DNA of 64,000 nucleotides from Aminobacter aminovorans. Lineage in GTDB: Bacteria > Pseudomonadota > Alphaproteobacteria > Rhizobiales > Rhizobiaceae. Numbering within the stretch: position 1 is the stretch's first letter; each line of letters starts with the position of its first letter. Both the position numbers and the translations under genes were made by a program. The notes under the pieces are model-generated. The model made no database searches. It was not told the DNA's origin and saw only the letters and a list, made by a program, of their open reading frames with translations. Of this stretch, positions 8,834 to 17,408 are shown piece by piece. The stretch covers positions 1,875,501 through 1,939,500 of the forward strand of contig NZ_UFSM01000001.1 of NCBI RefSeq assembly GCF_900445235.1, given 5' to 3'.

Positions 8834-9040
8834 ATGGACACCAAGACCCGCCACGCCGCCGTCGCCGCTGCATGGATCATGATCATCTTCGGCGTCTCGG
8901 CGTTCTTCCTGCCTAAGGTCATGCTGGCAGTCGGCAATTACTCGACTGCTGCCGCCGGCGTGATTGCGGTGTTCTTTGTGCTTGCCTTCTTTGGCGTGTT
9001 CTGGCTGCGCGGGCGCAGCCAGCGCAAGAACGGCAACTGA
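8834..9040 (+). CDS. Small two-helix membrane protein
   Basis: 68 aa with two hydrophobic segments (about residues 8-27 and 35-57) separated by a short polar turn, and a basic tail (RGRSQRKNGN). The start at 8834 was chosen because the ORF upstream of it is arginine-rich and lacks a clear ribosome site. No family is recognised. It is convergent with the histidine kinase gene, with only 12 bp between stops. Confidence 0.6.
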   Translation: MDTKTRHAAVAAAWIMIIFGVSAFFLPKVMLAVGNYSTAAAGVIAVFFVLAFFGVFWLRGRSQRKNGN

Positions 9041-9052
9041 AACAAGTTGATC

Positions 9053-10483
9053 CTATCCGGCCGCTGCGGCATTCACGGTCCCGGCCAGCGGTATCTTGAG
9101 CTCGGCGCGCAAGCCGACGCTGCTACGGTTCTTGAGCGTGACGTCACCGCCAAAACGGCGGGCAATGTTGCGGGCGATCGTCAGGCCTAGCCCGAAGCCC
9201 CCGGTCTGGCGGTTGCGTGAACCTTCGATGCGGATGAACGGCCGGAAGATCGTTTCGATCTTTGCCTCCGGAATGCCTGGACCGGAATCGTCAATGGTGA
9301 GCAGCAGCCATCCGTCGTTCTGTGACAGGGCCAAGCGTGCCTTGCCACCATACTTCACCGCATTGTCGACGAGATTGGTCACGCATCGGCGCAGCGCGAT
9401 CGCCTGGCCGTAGCACACCAGTCCACGGGCATGCTGGCGAGCGCCGTCGAAGACGACGTGCGGATTGCCGTCGGCGATCGAATCGACGAGCGACCAGAAG
9501 TCGATCCTTTCCGAGGCTTCGTCCTTGGCCTCGTAGGTGGCGAAGTCGAGCACGGATGCCGAGATTGCCTCTATGTCGGCAAGGTTGTGCATCAGCGCGG
9601 TGCGAAGCGGCGAGTTGCGCAGCAGCTCGAGACGCAGGCGAATACGCGTCAGTGGCGTCCGGAGATCATGTGCCAAAGCGGCCGCCAGCAGCTCACGGTC
9701 CTCGACATACTCTTTCAGCCGCGCCTGCATGGTGTTTACCGCCTTTGCCGCGGACTTGTAATCGCTGCTGCCGCGTTCATCCAAAGGCGGGCTTTTCAAG
9801 TCCTCCCCAATGCGCCGGACGGCACTTTCGAGCGCGCGATAAGGTGCGGTCAACCGACGCAGCGACCACATCGACAACGCCACCACGAGTGCCGCCACCG
9901 AACCGTAAAGCGGCAGGCTGTCGCTGTTGAGAACGGGACTGGGCGGCGTCGCCTTCATGGTGAAGTTAAGCCACTGGCCGTCCTTGAACTCGATCGAAGC
10001 CACCAGCGTGTCGCTGTTGGTGATGTCGGATGACAGGTCGAGCAACTCGCGTTCGACGCTGCCCACGCTCTCGACAGGTTCCGCCGAATTCTGGCTCGGC
10101 CTTGCCTTTGGCATTTCGCGGCGCACGCGGGCTTCCTGAATGCCGTATTTCGACAGCCGGCCGACAATGATGTCCTCGAGTTCGGCCATCTCGTCATCCG
10201 CCGGGATGACCGAGCTTACGGCGGGTACGTCCGAGGTGGTCAGCACGTGCGGCGGCACCGACAGGCCGGCGGCGATCCGGGTGCGATCGAGCGGCTGTTC
10301 GGCGTACATCAGCTTTGCCAGCGACAGCGCCCGGTCGTTGAGACGGAACAGGTCGAGGATGTTGTTGGAGGCGACGCGCTCGCGCGAAACGATGGAGAGT
10401 GTCGAGACCTGAATCGAAAGCAGCCCGGCGATGACGATCAAAAGCACCCACGCCGGCAGCGACCGTGGCAGGAGCCATCTCAT
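9053..10483 (-). CDS. Sensor histidine kinase
   Basis: 476 aa. One membrane helix at ~12-32, a periplasmic sensor region to ~190, a second helix at ~190-207, a HAMP-like linker, HisKA with phospho-acceptor His272 (LAHDLRTPLTRIRLRLE), and HATPase_c with N box NLVDNAVKYGG, G1 DDSGPGIPE and G2 GGFGLGL. It should autophosphorylate and pass phosphate to the regulator encoded just upstream, whose stop overlaps its start by four bases. EnvZ/OmpR-type architecture; the signal is unknown. Confidence 0.93.
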   Translation of the reverse strand: MRWLLPRSLPAWVLLIVIAGLLSIQVSTLSIVSRERVASNNILDLFRLNDRALSLAKLMYAEQPLDRTRIAAGLSVPPHVLTTSDVPAVSSVIPADDEMAELEDIIVGRLSKYGIQEARVRREMPKARPSQNSAEPVESVGSVERELLDLSSDITNSDTLVASIEFKDGQWLNFTMKATPPSPVLNSDSLPLYGSVAALVVALSMWSLRRLTAPYRALESAVRRIGEDLKSPPLDERGSSDYKSAAKAVNTMQARLKEYVEDRELLAAALAHDLRTPLTRIRLRLELLRNSPLRTALMHNLADIEAISASVLDFATYEAKDEASERIDFWSLVDSIADGNPHVVFDGARQHARGLVCYGQAIALRRCVTNLVDNAVKYGGKARLALSQNDGWLLLTIDDSGPGIPEAKIETIFRPFIRIEGSRNRQTGGFGLGLTIARNIARRFGGDVTLKNRSSVGLRAELKIPLAGTVNAAAAG

Positions 10484-11196
10484 TCGGCAAGGACCTCCGG
10501 CACGAACTGGTAGCCGCCGCCGCGCACGGTGAGGACCAGCTTCGGCGTGCGCGGATTGTCCTCCATCTTGCGGCGCAGGCGGCTCACCAGGATGTCGACG
10601 CTGCGGTCATAGCTGTAGTCGCCGTTCTGGTTTGAGAGTTCGACCAACTGCTCGCGGCTGAGCACGCGCTGGGCGCTGCGCACCAGAGTATGTAGCAGGT
10701 TGAACTCGGCGGTCGTCAGTTCGACCCTGATATCGTCCGGCCTGAGCAGCCTGCGACGGGCGACATCGAGCGTCCAGCCGGCAAATTTGTAGACCTGGGG
10801 CACGGGCCGGTGCGTCGTTCCGGCAGTGCTCGGTCGGCGCAACACCGCGCGCGCCCGCGCCAGTAGTTCGCGTGGGTCGAAGGGTTTGGGCACGTAGTCG
10901 TCGGCGCCCATCTCCAGCCCAACGACGCGGTCGATGGTTTCGGTGACCGCCGTCAGCATGATGATCGGGATTCTGGAGTGCGTGCGCAGGTCGCGACAGA
11001 TGTCGAGACCGCTTTTGCCGGGTAGCATGACGTCGAGGATGATCAGGTCGACAGGGGCGCGGCGCAGGGCTGCCTGCATCTCGTCATCGTCGCGTGCGCC
11101 CGAAACACGCATGCCGTGCTTGACGAAGAATTCCTGCAGCAGGTCGCGGATTTCCCTGTCGTCGTCGACGATCAGGACATGGGCATCGGTTTTCAC
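10480..11196 (-). CDS. OmpR/PhoB-family response regulator
   Basis: 238 aa. The receiver domain has acidic residues 11-13, phospho-acceptor Asp55 (LIILDVMLPG), the switch Thr and the Lys in VPKPFD. The C-terminal ~100 residues are a winged-helix domain (ELTTAEFNLLHTLV, SYDRSVDILVSRLRRKMEDN, RGGGYQFV). It overlaps the kinase gene by four bases. It is divergent from two small exported-protein genes across a 210-bp intergenic region, so those genes are plausible targets, which is an inference from position. Confidence 0.95.
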   Translation of the reverse strand: MKTDAHVLIVDDDREIRDLLQEFFVKHGMRVSGARDDDEMQAALRRAPVDLIILDVMLPGKSGLDICRDLRTHSRIPIIMLTAVTETIDRVVGLEMGADDYVPKPFDPRELLARARAVLRRPSTAGTTHRPVPQVYKFAGWTLDVARRRLLRPDDIRVELTTAEFNLLHTLVRSAQRVLSREQLVELSNQNGDYSYDRSVDILVSRLRRKMEDNPRTPKLVLTVRGGGYQFVPEVLAE

Positions 11197-11406
11197 TTTT
11201 TCGCACCTCGGCTCGATCCGAAGGGGATCGGCGCGGACCTTGGCGAAATGAGGTCAAACTAAGGTTTTGACCAGAAAACACGAGAACTTGAGCGCCTGGG
11301 ACGACAGTTACAATCCAGAAACAAAACACTGCAAACCGGAAAGAAGCCCGACAAGTCGGTCGGCGATAACAACCGTGCTGCTTCAACCATGGGTGCTGTA
11401 ACCGAC

Positions 11407-11700
11407 ATGCGAAAGTTAGTGACCAGTTCGATGATCGTAATGCTCGCTGCACTTTCAATTGGCGCAGCCAGCACCCAGCCGCAGGCCAAGGAAACAGTTA
11501 CGAGGACCGAACGCTGCAACAGGCTGCAGCAGCAATTCACCGACGAGATCACTGAACACGCAGAGGCGAAACGGGCCGCCGAAGCGAAGGCTCTTCAGAA
11601 AAAGGCGATGAAATTCTGTGCCGGCAACCAGCAGGCCCAGGGCATCCGCGCCTATGCGACAGCACTGAAGATGCTTGGAGTGCAACCGATCGAACCGTGA
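11407..11700 (+). CDS. Small exported protein of unknown function
   Basis: 97 aa. An N-terminal signal peptide (MRKLVTSSMIVMLAALSIGAAS, cleavage near residue 22-25) is followed by a short helical Ala/Lys/Glu-rich region with two Cys residues (RCNRL and KFCAG) that could form a disulphide in the periplasm. No known family is recognised. The start at 11407 gives a clean signal peptide; the ORF extends six codons further up. It is next to a second small exported-protein gene in the same direction and divergent from the two-component system. Confidence 0.7.
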   Translation: MRKLVTSSMIVMLAALSIGAASTQPQAKETVTRTERCNRLQQQFTDEITEHAEAKRAAEAKALQKKAMKFCAGNQQAQGIRAYATALKMLGVQPIEP

Positions 11701-11756
11701 CCGGCAAGCTCGAACAAAGCCCCCTCAACAATGCACTCGTGCAAAGGAAACTGATC

Positions 11757-12014
11757 ATGAACGTCAACAAGACCCTGCTGACCGCTCTCGGCCTGACCGT
11801 CGCCATGGCCTTCTCGGCCCCGGTCCTGACTGCCAGCTCCGCCAGTGCCGCCGGCTACACGTCAGCCCCCGCCGCAGCCGCGACGACGACCACCAAGGCG
11901 GCCACGCCGCTGGTGAAGAAGGTCGCGGCCAAGAAGCCGGTGCACCACAAGAAGGTCAAGAAGCACAAGAAGCACGCTGCTGCGCCCGTCACGACCAAGA
12001 AGACCACGATGTAA
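11757..12014 (+). CDS. Small exported Lys/His-rich protein
   Basis: 85 aa. Signal peptide to about residue 31 (TVAMAFSAPVLTASSASA). The mature part is low complexity: Ala/Thr-rich, then strongly basic with KKPVHHKKVKKHKKH. AAAGGAA lies eight bases before the ATG. A perfect terminator follows 35 bp after the stop. The basic His-rich tail could bind metal, nucleic acid or cell-wall anions, but nothing in the sequence decides between these. Confidence 0.7.
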   Translation: MNVNKTLLTALGLTVAMAFSAPVLTASSASAAGYTSAPAAAATTTTKAATPLVKKVAAKKPVHHKKVKKHKKHAAAPVTTKKTTM

Positions 12015-12049
12015 GCACTCAACGCCACGCAGGACGTGGCTCAACCAAT

Positions 12050-12088
12050 TCCGCCCTGGCAGCCGCAACTCCAGGGCGGATTTCTTTT
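12050..12088 (+). terminator. Rho-independent terminator after the small exported-protein genes
   Basis: A 10-bp perfect stem TCCGCCCTGG/CCAGGGCGGA (12050-12059 with 12071-12080), 11-base loop, followed by TTTCTTTT. Confidence 0.85.
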
Positions 12089-12203
12089 GTGCGCAAACAG
12101 CTTTGGCCGGTCGCAGGTCCGAGTGGTGTGGCCGTGAACCTGTCTTGACGGATCGGGTCCGGTGGGGCTGGAAGCCATCATTGCGGAGCGCAACGGCCCG
12201 CAG

Positions 12204-12674
12204 TCACCAGAAGTCCTTGTGGTCGTGGACGATCTCTTCCTCGAGTTCAGGGAATGGACCACGGACCGCCACTTGGCGCCGTCCGGCTGCGAAGACTTGC
12301 TGACAGCTCAGGTCGAGGGTCAGATTCTCCGGGTTGTCTCCGGTCAGCTCGGCCAGCCGCCTTTCGCTCAGGCCGTAGACCACTGTGCCTATGCCAGCCC
12401 AGTAGCTGGCTCCGGCGCACATGCAGCACGGCTCGACCGAAGTCACCAGGGTGCATCGCTCCAGGAAGGCCGGCTCGTATTGCCGCGCGGCCGCGCCGGC
12501 CACGTTTGCCTCTGCGTGGCCAACGCCGCGATCTGTCGAGTAGGTGTTGCCAGAGGATAGGAGCACGTCGCCCTGCGGCCCGACCAGGAGTGCCCCGAAG
12601 GGATGATTGCCGCTGGCACGGCTCTCGGTGGCGATCGCCACGGCAAGACGCAGATATTCGGTATCGCTCCTCAT
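12204..12674 (-). CDS. Nucleoside/guanine deaminase-family protein
   Basis: 156 aa, cytidine/deoxycytidylate-deaminase fold. The zinc motifs are intact: HAEAN (His ligand and catalytic Glu) and PCCMC (two Cys ligands). TadA/guanine deaminase-like enzymes of this size deaminate free bases or nucleosides; GNHPFGALLV and the C-terminal acidic tail (ELEEEIVHDHKDFW) resemble nucleoside deaminases rather than tRNA-specific TadA. The ATG at 12674 has GGGAG upstream. It is separated from the NicO transporter gene by ~195 bp. Confidence 0.85.
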   Translation of the reverse strand: MRSDTEYLRLAVAIATESRASGNHPFGALLVGPQGDVLLSSGNTYSTDRGVGHAEANVAGAAARQYEPAFLERCTLVTSVEPCCMCAGASYWAGIGTVVYGLSERRLAELTGDNPENLTLDLSCQQVFAAGRRQVAVRGPFPELEEEIVHDHKDFW

Positions 12675-12868
12675 GGCGGTCTCCCTGGGATGCCCATTCG
12701 CGGCTATTCGCTTAAAGGCCGTTCGCCCGGGTTCTATCCTCCTAGAGCGCTTGGGAGCTGTCCAGCCATGGGCATCAAACTCATGGCTGCGCAACGTGGC
12801 GCATAGGTTCGAGTCACAGGATCATCGCAGCAGCAAGCCAATGGCACCGGACGCTGGAGATTCAATCG

Positions 12869-13999
12869 CTAGGCCTTCAGGCTGGCCGCCAGCAACACCA
12901 GGCCCAGCATCATGACGAGCGCTGCACCGCCGATCTCGATGACATTGTGGACGCGGTTGCCGGCGCGGCCGTCGCCGGCAATAGCCACAGCCCAGTTCTT
13001 GGCCGTCACGGCCATGACGGCGAGCGTCGATACGGTGATGGCGGTTCCGAGCGCCATGGCGAAGACCGACAGGATACCGCCGGCCCACAGGCCGTTGAGG
13101 AAAGCGAAGCTCAGCACGATCAGCGCGCCGGAGCAGGGGCGGATGCCGACGGCGGCAACCGCCGACCAGGCTGTGCGCCAGTCGAAATGCTTGCCTTCGA
13201 GCATCCTGGGATCAGGCGCATGGGAGTGGCCGCAGGTCGAGCAGACTTCGCCCACGGCATGAGCGTGATGGGCATGGCCATGATCGTCAATCTGGTGATC
13301 GTGCCCGTGCCCATGGCCGTGACCGTGCGCGTGGTCATGGTGATCGTGTGAGTGGTCATGGCCGCAGGTGGCGTGGTCGTGATCAACATGATCATGCGTG
13401 TGGACATGGGCGGCCGACAGGCTGTGCACCGGGGCCGCACCGGTCAGGAAGGCCATCGGCTTGAGCTTCTTCCACAATAGCCAGGCGCCGAAGGCTGCGA
13501 TCAGCGCGTAACTCACCGTTTCCAGGAACCAGGTCGCATTGGTCATCGAGACCGAGGTGCCACGAAGGACGAGGAACACCAGCGTCATCAGCACGACCGC
13601 CGTCGCCCCCTGGAGGAAGGCAGAGACGATGGACAGCATGACGCCGCGGCGCAGCGCCACTTCGTTGGCGAGCATATACGACGAGATGACGGCCTTGCCG
13701 TGGCCGGGGCCGGCGGCGTGAAAGATACCGTAGGCAAAGGAAAGGCCGACAAGCAGCCAGATGCCACCGCTGTCGCCGTCGCGCATCGCCTTCAACGAGC
13801 CGGTCAGCGAGCGGTAGAACTGCTGCTGATGTACGTTGATCCAGTTGAGCAGCTCTGAGAACAATCCGGTTGAAGGCACCATCGCTTCGTTGGTGCCGAT
13901 GCCGAGCGAACTCTGGGCATGAGCCCGCACCGCGAAATGGCTGAGCACGTAGCTGAGCGCCAGGAGCGCGAAGATCACTCGGATGGTCGTCTTCTTCAC
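12869..13999 (-). CDS. Nickel/cobalt transporter, NicO/RcnA family
   Basis: 376 aa. N-terminal signal-like helix, then GIFHAAGPGHGKAVISSYML, the family signature in the first transport helices, more helices, a cytosolic loop extremely rich in His and Asp (about residues 200-262), and GIRPCSGALIVLSFAFLNG, the second signature. NicO proteins move Ni2+ or Co2+; the His-rich loop is expected to bind metal. It starts four bases after the DUF1007 stop, so the two are co-transcribed. Direction of transport is not decided by sequence. Confidence 0.9.
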   Translation of the reverse strand: MKKTTIRVIFALLALSYVLSHFAVRAHAQSSLGIGTNEAMVPSTGLFSELLNWINVHQQQFYRSLTGSLKAMRDGDSGGIWLLVGLSFAYGIFHAAGPGHGKAVISSYMLANEVALRRGVMLSIVSAFLQGATAVVLMTLVFLVLRGTSVSMTNATWFLETVSYALIAAFGAWLLWKKLKPMAFLTGAAPVHSLSAAHVHTHDHVDHDHATCGHDHSHDHHDHAHGHGHGHGHDHQIDDHGHAHHAHAVGEVCSTCGHSHAPDPRMLEGKHFDWRTAWSAVAAVGIRPCSGALIVLSFAFLNGLWAGGILSVFAMALGTAITVSTLAVMAVTAKNWAVAIAGDGRAGNRVHNVIEIGGAALVMMLGLVLLAASLKA

Positions 14000-14003
14000 T
14001 GCA

Positions 14004-14669
14004 TCACCCCTTGGCTTGGCAGTTCAATTCCAGGCGCGTGGCAAAAATCTTGCTCATGTCGGTGCCCGACGGATCGTTGAAGAACGCATCGGTCAGCTTC
14101 GACTGGTTCTGCGCGATCGCTTCGTCAGGGTCGGGACGGATGACGCTCTGCTTGCAGCTTGAAGGCAGGCCGGCGACGTTCAGGTTGGAATCCTCGGTGA
14201 AGTCGATCGCGGTGTAGAAGGTCGGGTCGTAGACGCCGAAGTCGATCTTGCCGGCAAGCTTCAGTGGTTCCTTTGGCTCGGTCTCGAACAGGATGATGAG
14301 CTGCTGGTCCTCGAAATTGGCGACGAGGTTTGCCGGCGGCTTCATGGCGATGTCCTTGCCGTCCAAGGTCACGACCTGGAAATAATTGTATTCGCCGATC
14401 GATTCGAAAACCGTCTTGGACACCTCGGCCAGTTCGCTGTCGTCGAGCTTGAGGTCCGAGTTCTTGTCGAACTCCATCAGCACCGTGCTGGAAAACAGGT
14501 CGTCGAAGCGCCACAGATGCCTGAGCGACTTCACCGTCTGGTCGGGATTGAGCATGACGTCGAGCCGCGCTTCGGCGAAGACGTGCGGATGAACGCTCGC
14601 CGGCGCTGTCATGGCCAGCAAGGCCACGGCCGCCGTGAACAGCATCGTCTTGGAAGTTTTCAGAATCAT
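14004..14669 (-). CDS. DUF1007 family periplasmic protein
   Basis: 221 aa with a signal peptide (SKTMLFTAAVALLAMTAPASVHPH). The mature N-terminus starts with the family HPHVFAEARLD motif, in which His residues near the processed end could bind metal. DUF1007 genes are commonly found beside NicO-type transporters, and this one lies directly upstream of one in the same operon; a periplasmic metal-handling partner is the likely role. The ATG at 14669 is preceded by GGAG and gives the signal peptide. Confidence 0.88.
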   Translation of the reverse strand: MILKTSKTMLFTAAVALLAMTAPASVHPHVFAEARLDVMLNPDQTVKSLRHLWRFDDLFSSTVLMEFDKNSDLKLDDSELAEVSKTVFESIGEYNYFQVVTLDGKDIAMKPPANLVANFEDQQLIILFETEPKEPLKLAGKIDFGVYDPTFYTAIDFTEDSNLNVAGLPSSCKQSVIRPDPDEAIAQNQSKLTDAFFNDPSGTDMSKIFATRLELNCQAKG

Positions 14670-14746
14670 TGCTCCGGCGGCCCGACCTGTTGGGTGATGC
14701 CGACAATTATCAGAAACCGGGCAAAAGTGGGACGGCTGCGGTTCAA

Positions 14747-15655
14747 CTAAACGGCATGGTCGCAAGGATTCGTCTTGAACCACTGCACCAGGAAGTCGAC
14801 GAAGACCCGGATCTTCGCAGGCAGATAGCGCCGGTGCGGGTAGACCGCGAAGATGCCGCCGCCGCCGAGGCGGCGGTCGTCCAACACCGGCACCAATCGG
14901 CCGGAATCGAGATCAGGGGCGGCGATGAAATCGGGCAGGATGGCAAAGCCGAGACCGGCAACTGCTGCAGCACGTGCCGCCATCGGGCTGTTGACTTCCA
15001 TCGGGCCTGACACCGACACGGTCATGATATCGCCGGTCTCGCCCGAGAATGGCCAGTTCGACATGTAGCGGCCGTTGGTGTCGATGATGCAGGGAACGTT
15101 GGCGAGATCCGCCGGTTTTTTCGGCATGCCGTATTTTTCAATCAGTTCGGGTGAGGCGCAGACCCGGATGCCGAACGGCGCCAGGCGTCGGGCGATCAGC
15201 GACGAGTTCTCGAGCCTGGAGATTCGGATGGCGAGGTCGAAGCCTTCCTCGACAAGATCGACGAAGCGGTCGTCGAGATGGATTTCGAGTACGATGTCGG
15301 GGTGTGCCTTGGCGAAGTCGATCAGCGAGCGCCCGATCGGCGCATCGGCGAAGGTCCGCGGCGCCGACAGCTTGACCCGTCCACGCACGTCGCCGGAGGA
15401 TTCGCGCACCGCATCGGCCAGGCTGTCGACCTCGCGGATGATCTCCGAGGCACGCCTGTAATAGGTGTGGCCGGCCTCGGTCAGCGAAAATTGCCTGGTC
15501 GTGCGGTTGAGCAGGAGCGCGCCGAGCTCATCCTCGAGTTCGCGCACATACTTGGACAGCAGCGCCTTGGAGCGGCCAATCTTGCGCGCCGCCGCCGAAA
15601 AACCTTCGGCCTCGACCACGTCGATAAAAGCGCGCATCCGGGTCAGTGTGTCCAT
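14747..15655 (-). CDS. LysR-family transcriptional regulator
   Basis: 302 aa. The winged helix-turn-helix is at residues ~1-60 (MRAFIDVVEAEGFSAAARKI, SKALLSKYVRELEDELG), followed by the substrate-binding effector domain. The start of the effector domain (VRGRVKLSAPRTFADAPIG) fits the CrgA/AaeR-like subgroup. It starts four bases after the amidase stop on the same strand, so it is probably co-transcribed with the amidase, which may be its regulated partner. Confidence 0.92.
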   Translation of the reverse strand: MDTLTRMRAFIDVVEAEGFSAAARKIGRSKALLSKYVRELEDELGALLLNRTTRQFSLTEAGHTYYRRASEIIREVDSLADAVRESSGDVRGRVKLSAPRTFADAPIGRSLIDFAKAHPDIVLEIHLDDRFVDLVEEGFDLAIRISRLENSSLIARRLAPFGIRVCASPELIEKYGMPKKPADLANVPCIIDTNGRYMSNWPFSGETGDIMTVSVSGPMEVNSPMAARAAAVAGLGFAILPDFIAAPDLDSGRLVPVLDDRRLGGGGIFAVYPHRRYLPAKIRVFVDFLVQWFKTNPCDHAV

Positions 15656-15659
15656 GATA

Positions 15660-16859
15660 TCAGCCCTTTGTGCCTGCGGCGTCGAGCACGCGGCGTCCCA
15701 AATGGATCAGCGCCAAATCGCTGCCGGCGGGGCCGAGCAGCGAGAGCCCGAATGGCGCGCCGTCGACCGTGCCGATCGGCAGCGTGACTTGCGGGAAGCC
15801 CGACAGGCCGGACAGGCAGAGCAGCATCAAAGCGCGCTCGCGATAGGCGAGAAGTTCGTCGTGGCTGCCGCTGGCCAGGGGAGCGGCTCCCGGAACCGTC
15901 GGCAGGACCAGGATGCCGTCAGCGTCGAGCAGCACGCCGAGCTCGTGGCGAAATGCATCGCGCCTTTCGATCTCGGCGGCATAGTCTGACGCGGAAATGG
16001 TGGCGCCGAACTCAAAACGCTCCTTGACGCCGGGTCCGAGGCCGCGATCTCCGGAAGCGATCCATGCTCCATGCTCTTGCCATGCCTCGAAGGCCTGGAC
16101 CTTACGGAAGCACCAATAGAGCTCGTCTGATGAAAAGGAGAGAGGGGCAGTCTTGACGACCGGGCCAAGGGCCGCCTCGGTGTGCCGACGCATCCGCTGG
16201 TATTCTGCCGCTTCGTCCGGGCCGGTCGGCAAGCCGTCGAGCCAGTCGAGCGCCACGGGCCTTGTCAGCTCGCAGCCATGGGCGTCTTCGCCAATGAGCA
16301 ATTTCGCCACCGTTTCATAGGCGTCGATGTCGCGCGCGAACCAGCCGAAGGTATCGAGGCTGGGCGCCAGTCTCATCGCGCCGTCGAGCGAAATCAGTCC
16401 ATGGGTGGTGCGCAGACCGATAAGCCCGCAGAAGCTCGCCGGCGCCCTGATCGAGCCGCCGGTGTCGGAACCGATGGCGATGTCGGCAAGCTTGCCGGCG
16501 ACCGCCGCCGCCGAGCCCGACGACGAGCCGCCGGTGACGCGGTTCGGTGCGGCGGAATTGATCGGGTGCGGAAAATGCGCGTTCTGGCCCATCAGCGAGA
16601 AGGCGAGTTCGTCGGTTTGGGTCTTGCCGGCGAATCGCGCACCGGCATCGAGCAGGATCTGTATCGCAGGCGCGGTTCTTGTGGCTGTTTCGGCGCTTGC
16701 AGCCTTTGCCGGGTTGCCGCAGCCGGTTTTGTAGCCGGCGACGTCATAGATATCCTTGACCGCCAGCCGAAGCCTCGCCAAAGACCCGGTTTCTGCATTT
16801 AAAACAGGTGCTTGCGGCACATCGAGAAAAGCGTTGAAGCGGTCGGATGTGCCGGTCAT
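15660..16859 (-). CDS. Amidase (amidase-signature family)
   Basis: 399 aa. Ser-cisSer-Lys catalytic triad motifs are visible: the Lys in LAVKDIYDVAG, the cis-Ser region GGSSSGSAAAVAG, and the nucleophile Ser in SDTGGSIRAPASFCGLIG. The protein is shorter than the ~470-residue GatA-type enzymes, matching the smaller amidase subgroup found in rhizobia. It hydrolyses a carboxylic amide of unknown identity. Four bases separate its stop from the LysR gene. Confidence 0.9.
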   Translation of the reverse strand: MTGTSDRFNAFLDVPQAPVLNAETGSLARLRLAVKDIYDVAGYKTGCGNPAKAASAETATRTAPAIQILLDAGARFAGKTQTDELAFSLMGQNAHFPHPINSAAPNRVTGGSSSGSAAAVAGKLADIAIGSDTGGSIRAPASFCGLIGLRTTHGLISLDGAMRLAPSLDTFGWFARDIDAYETVAKLLIGEDAHGCELTRPVALDWLDGLPTGPDEAAEYQRMRRHTEAALGPVVKTAPLSFSSDELYWCFRKVQAFEAWQEHGAWIASGDRGLGPGVKERFEFGATISASDYAAEIERRDAFRHELGVLLDADGILVLPTVPGAAPLASGSHDELLAYRERALMLLCLSGLSGFPQVTLPIGTVDGAPFGLSLLGPAGSDLALIHLGRRVLDAAGTKG

Positions 16860-17035
16860 CGTTCGAAGCCTGTTTACGATGTCTCCAACATTGTTCGATG
16901 TTTGAATTTTTTCAACCCGCCATGAGATTTTAATTGATTGTGACGGTGACGAGCCATATATCCGCGCTTGCCCAAAGTCGCACGTGCCTGTGGGTGTCCG
17001 CCGATCCCTCGAATGGCGAGGAAATCGGTAAGGTA

Positions 17036-17400
17036 ACTGGAGCTAACCCCTCCAGTCGATTTAGCGGCCAACCGCAAAATCGAGGACACCTTGAAGCAAC
17101 GACGGTGCGGGCCTTTCTGGTTCTCTTCCGGCTGTCCAAAAGCCGGGGTTACTGAAGAGGCACACCTTCATTGCCGGCAGTGCGGAACGGGTCTTCCCAT
17201 TTCCAAGCCAAGGCAGACAAAGCGAACCGAAGCCGGGCTGGCTTAGGTTCACCGCCGCGTGAAGCGCATTTATGGTTCCAGGGTCTCCACAGGCTGGATC
17301 CATCAAATAGCGGTCATGTCTTTGTCCACCGCGGGATTCCGCGGCCGGGAACGGCCGTCCCGCAGCTTGATGATTTTTGCGCGGCAGGACCGCGCGATGG
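17036..17400 (+). promoter_or_regulatory. Structured leader region of the ornithine/lysine decarboxylase gene; possible speF-type RNA
   Basis: There is no coding gene between 16860 and 17408 (549 bp). The region holds several inverted repeats: ACTGGAG/CTCCAGT at 17036-17055, and just before the gene a strong hairpin with outer arms GCGGGA/TCCCGC (17331-17336, 17358-17363) and inner arms CGGCCG/CGGCCG (17342-17347, 17352-17357), followed by a short T run at ~17374. Alphaproteobacterial decarboxylase genes of this type are known to carry the speF cis-regulatory RNA motif. I infer that identity from context and could not match the consensus. Confidence 0.35.
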
Positions 17401-17408
17401 AGAGACCT

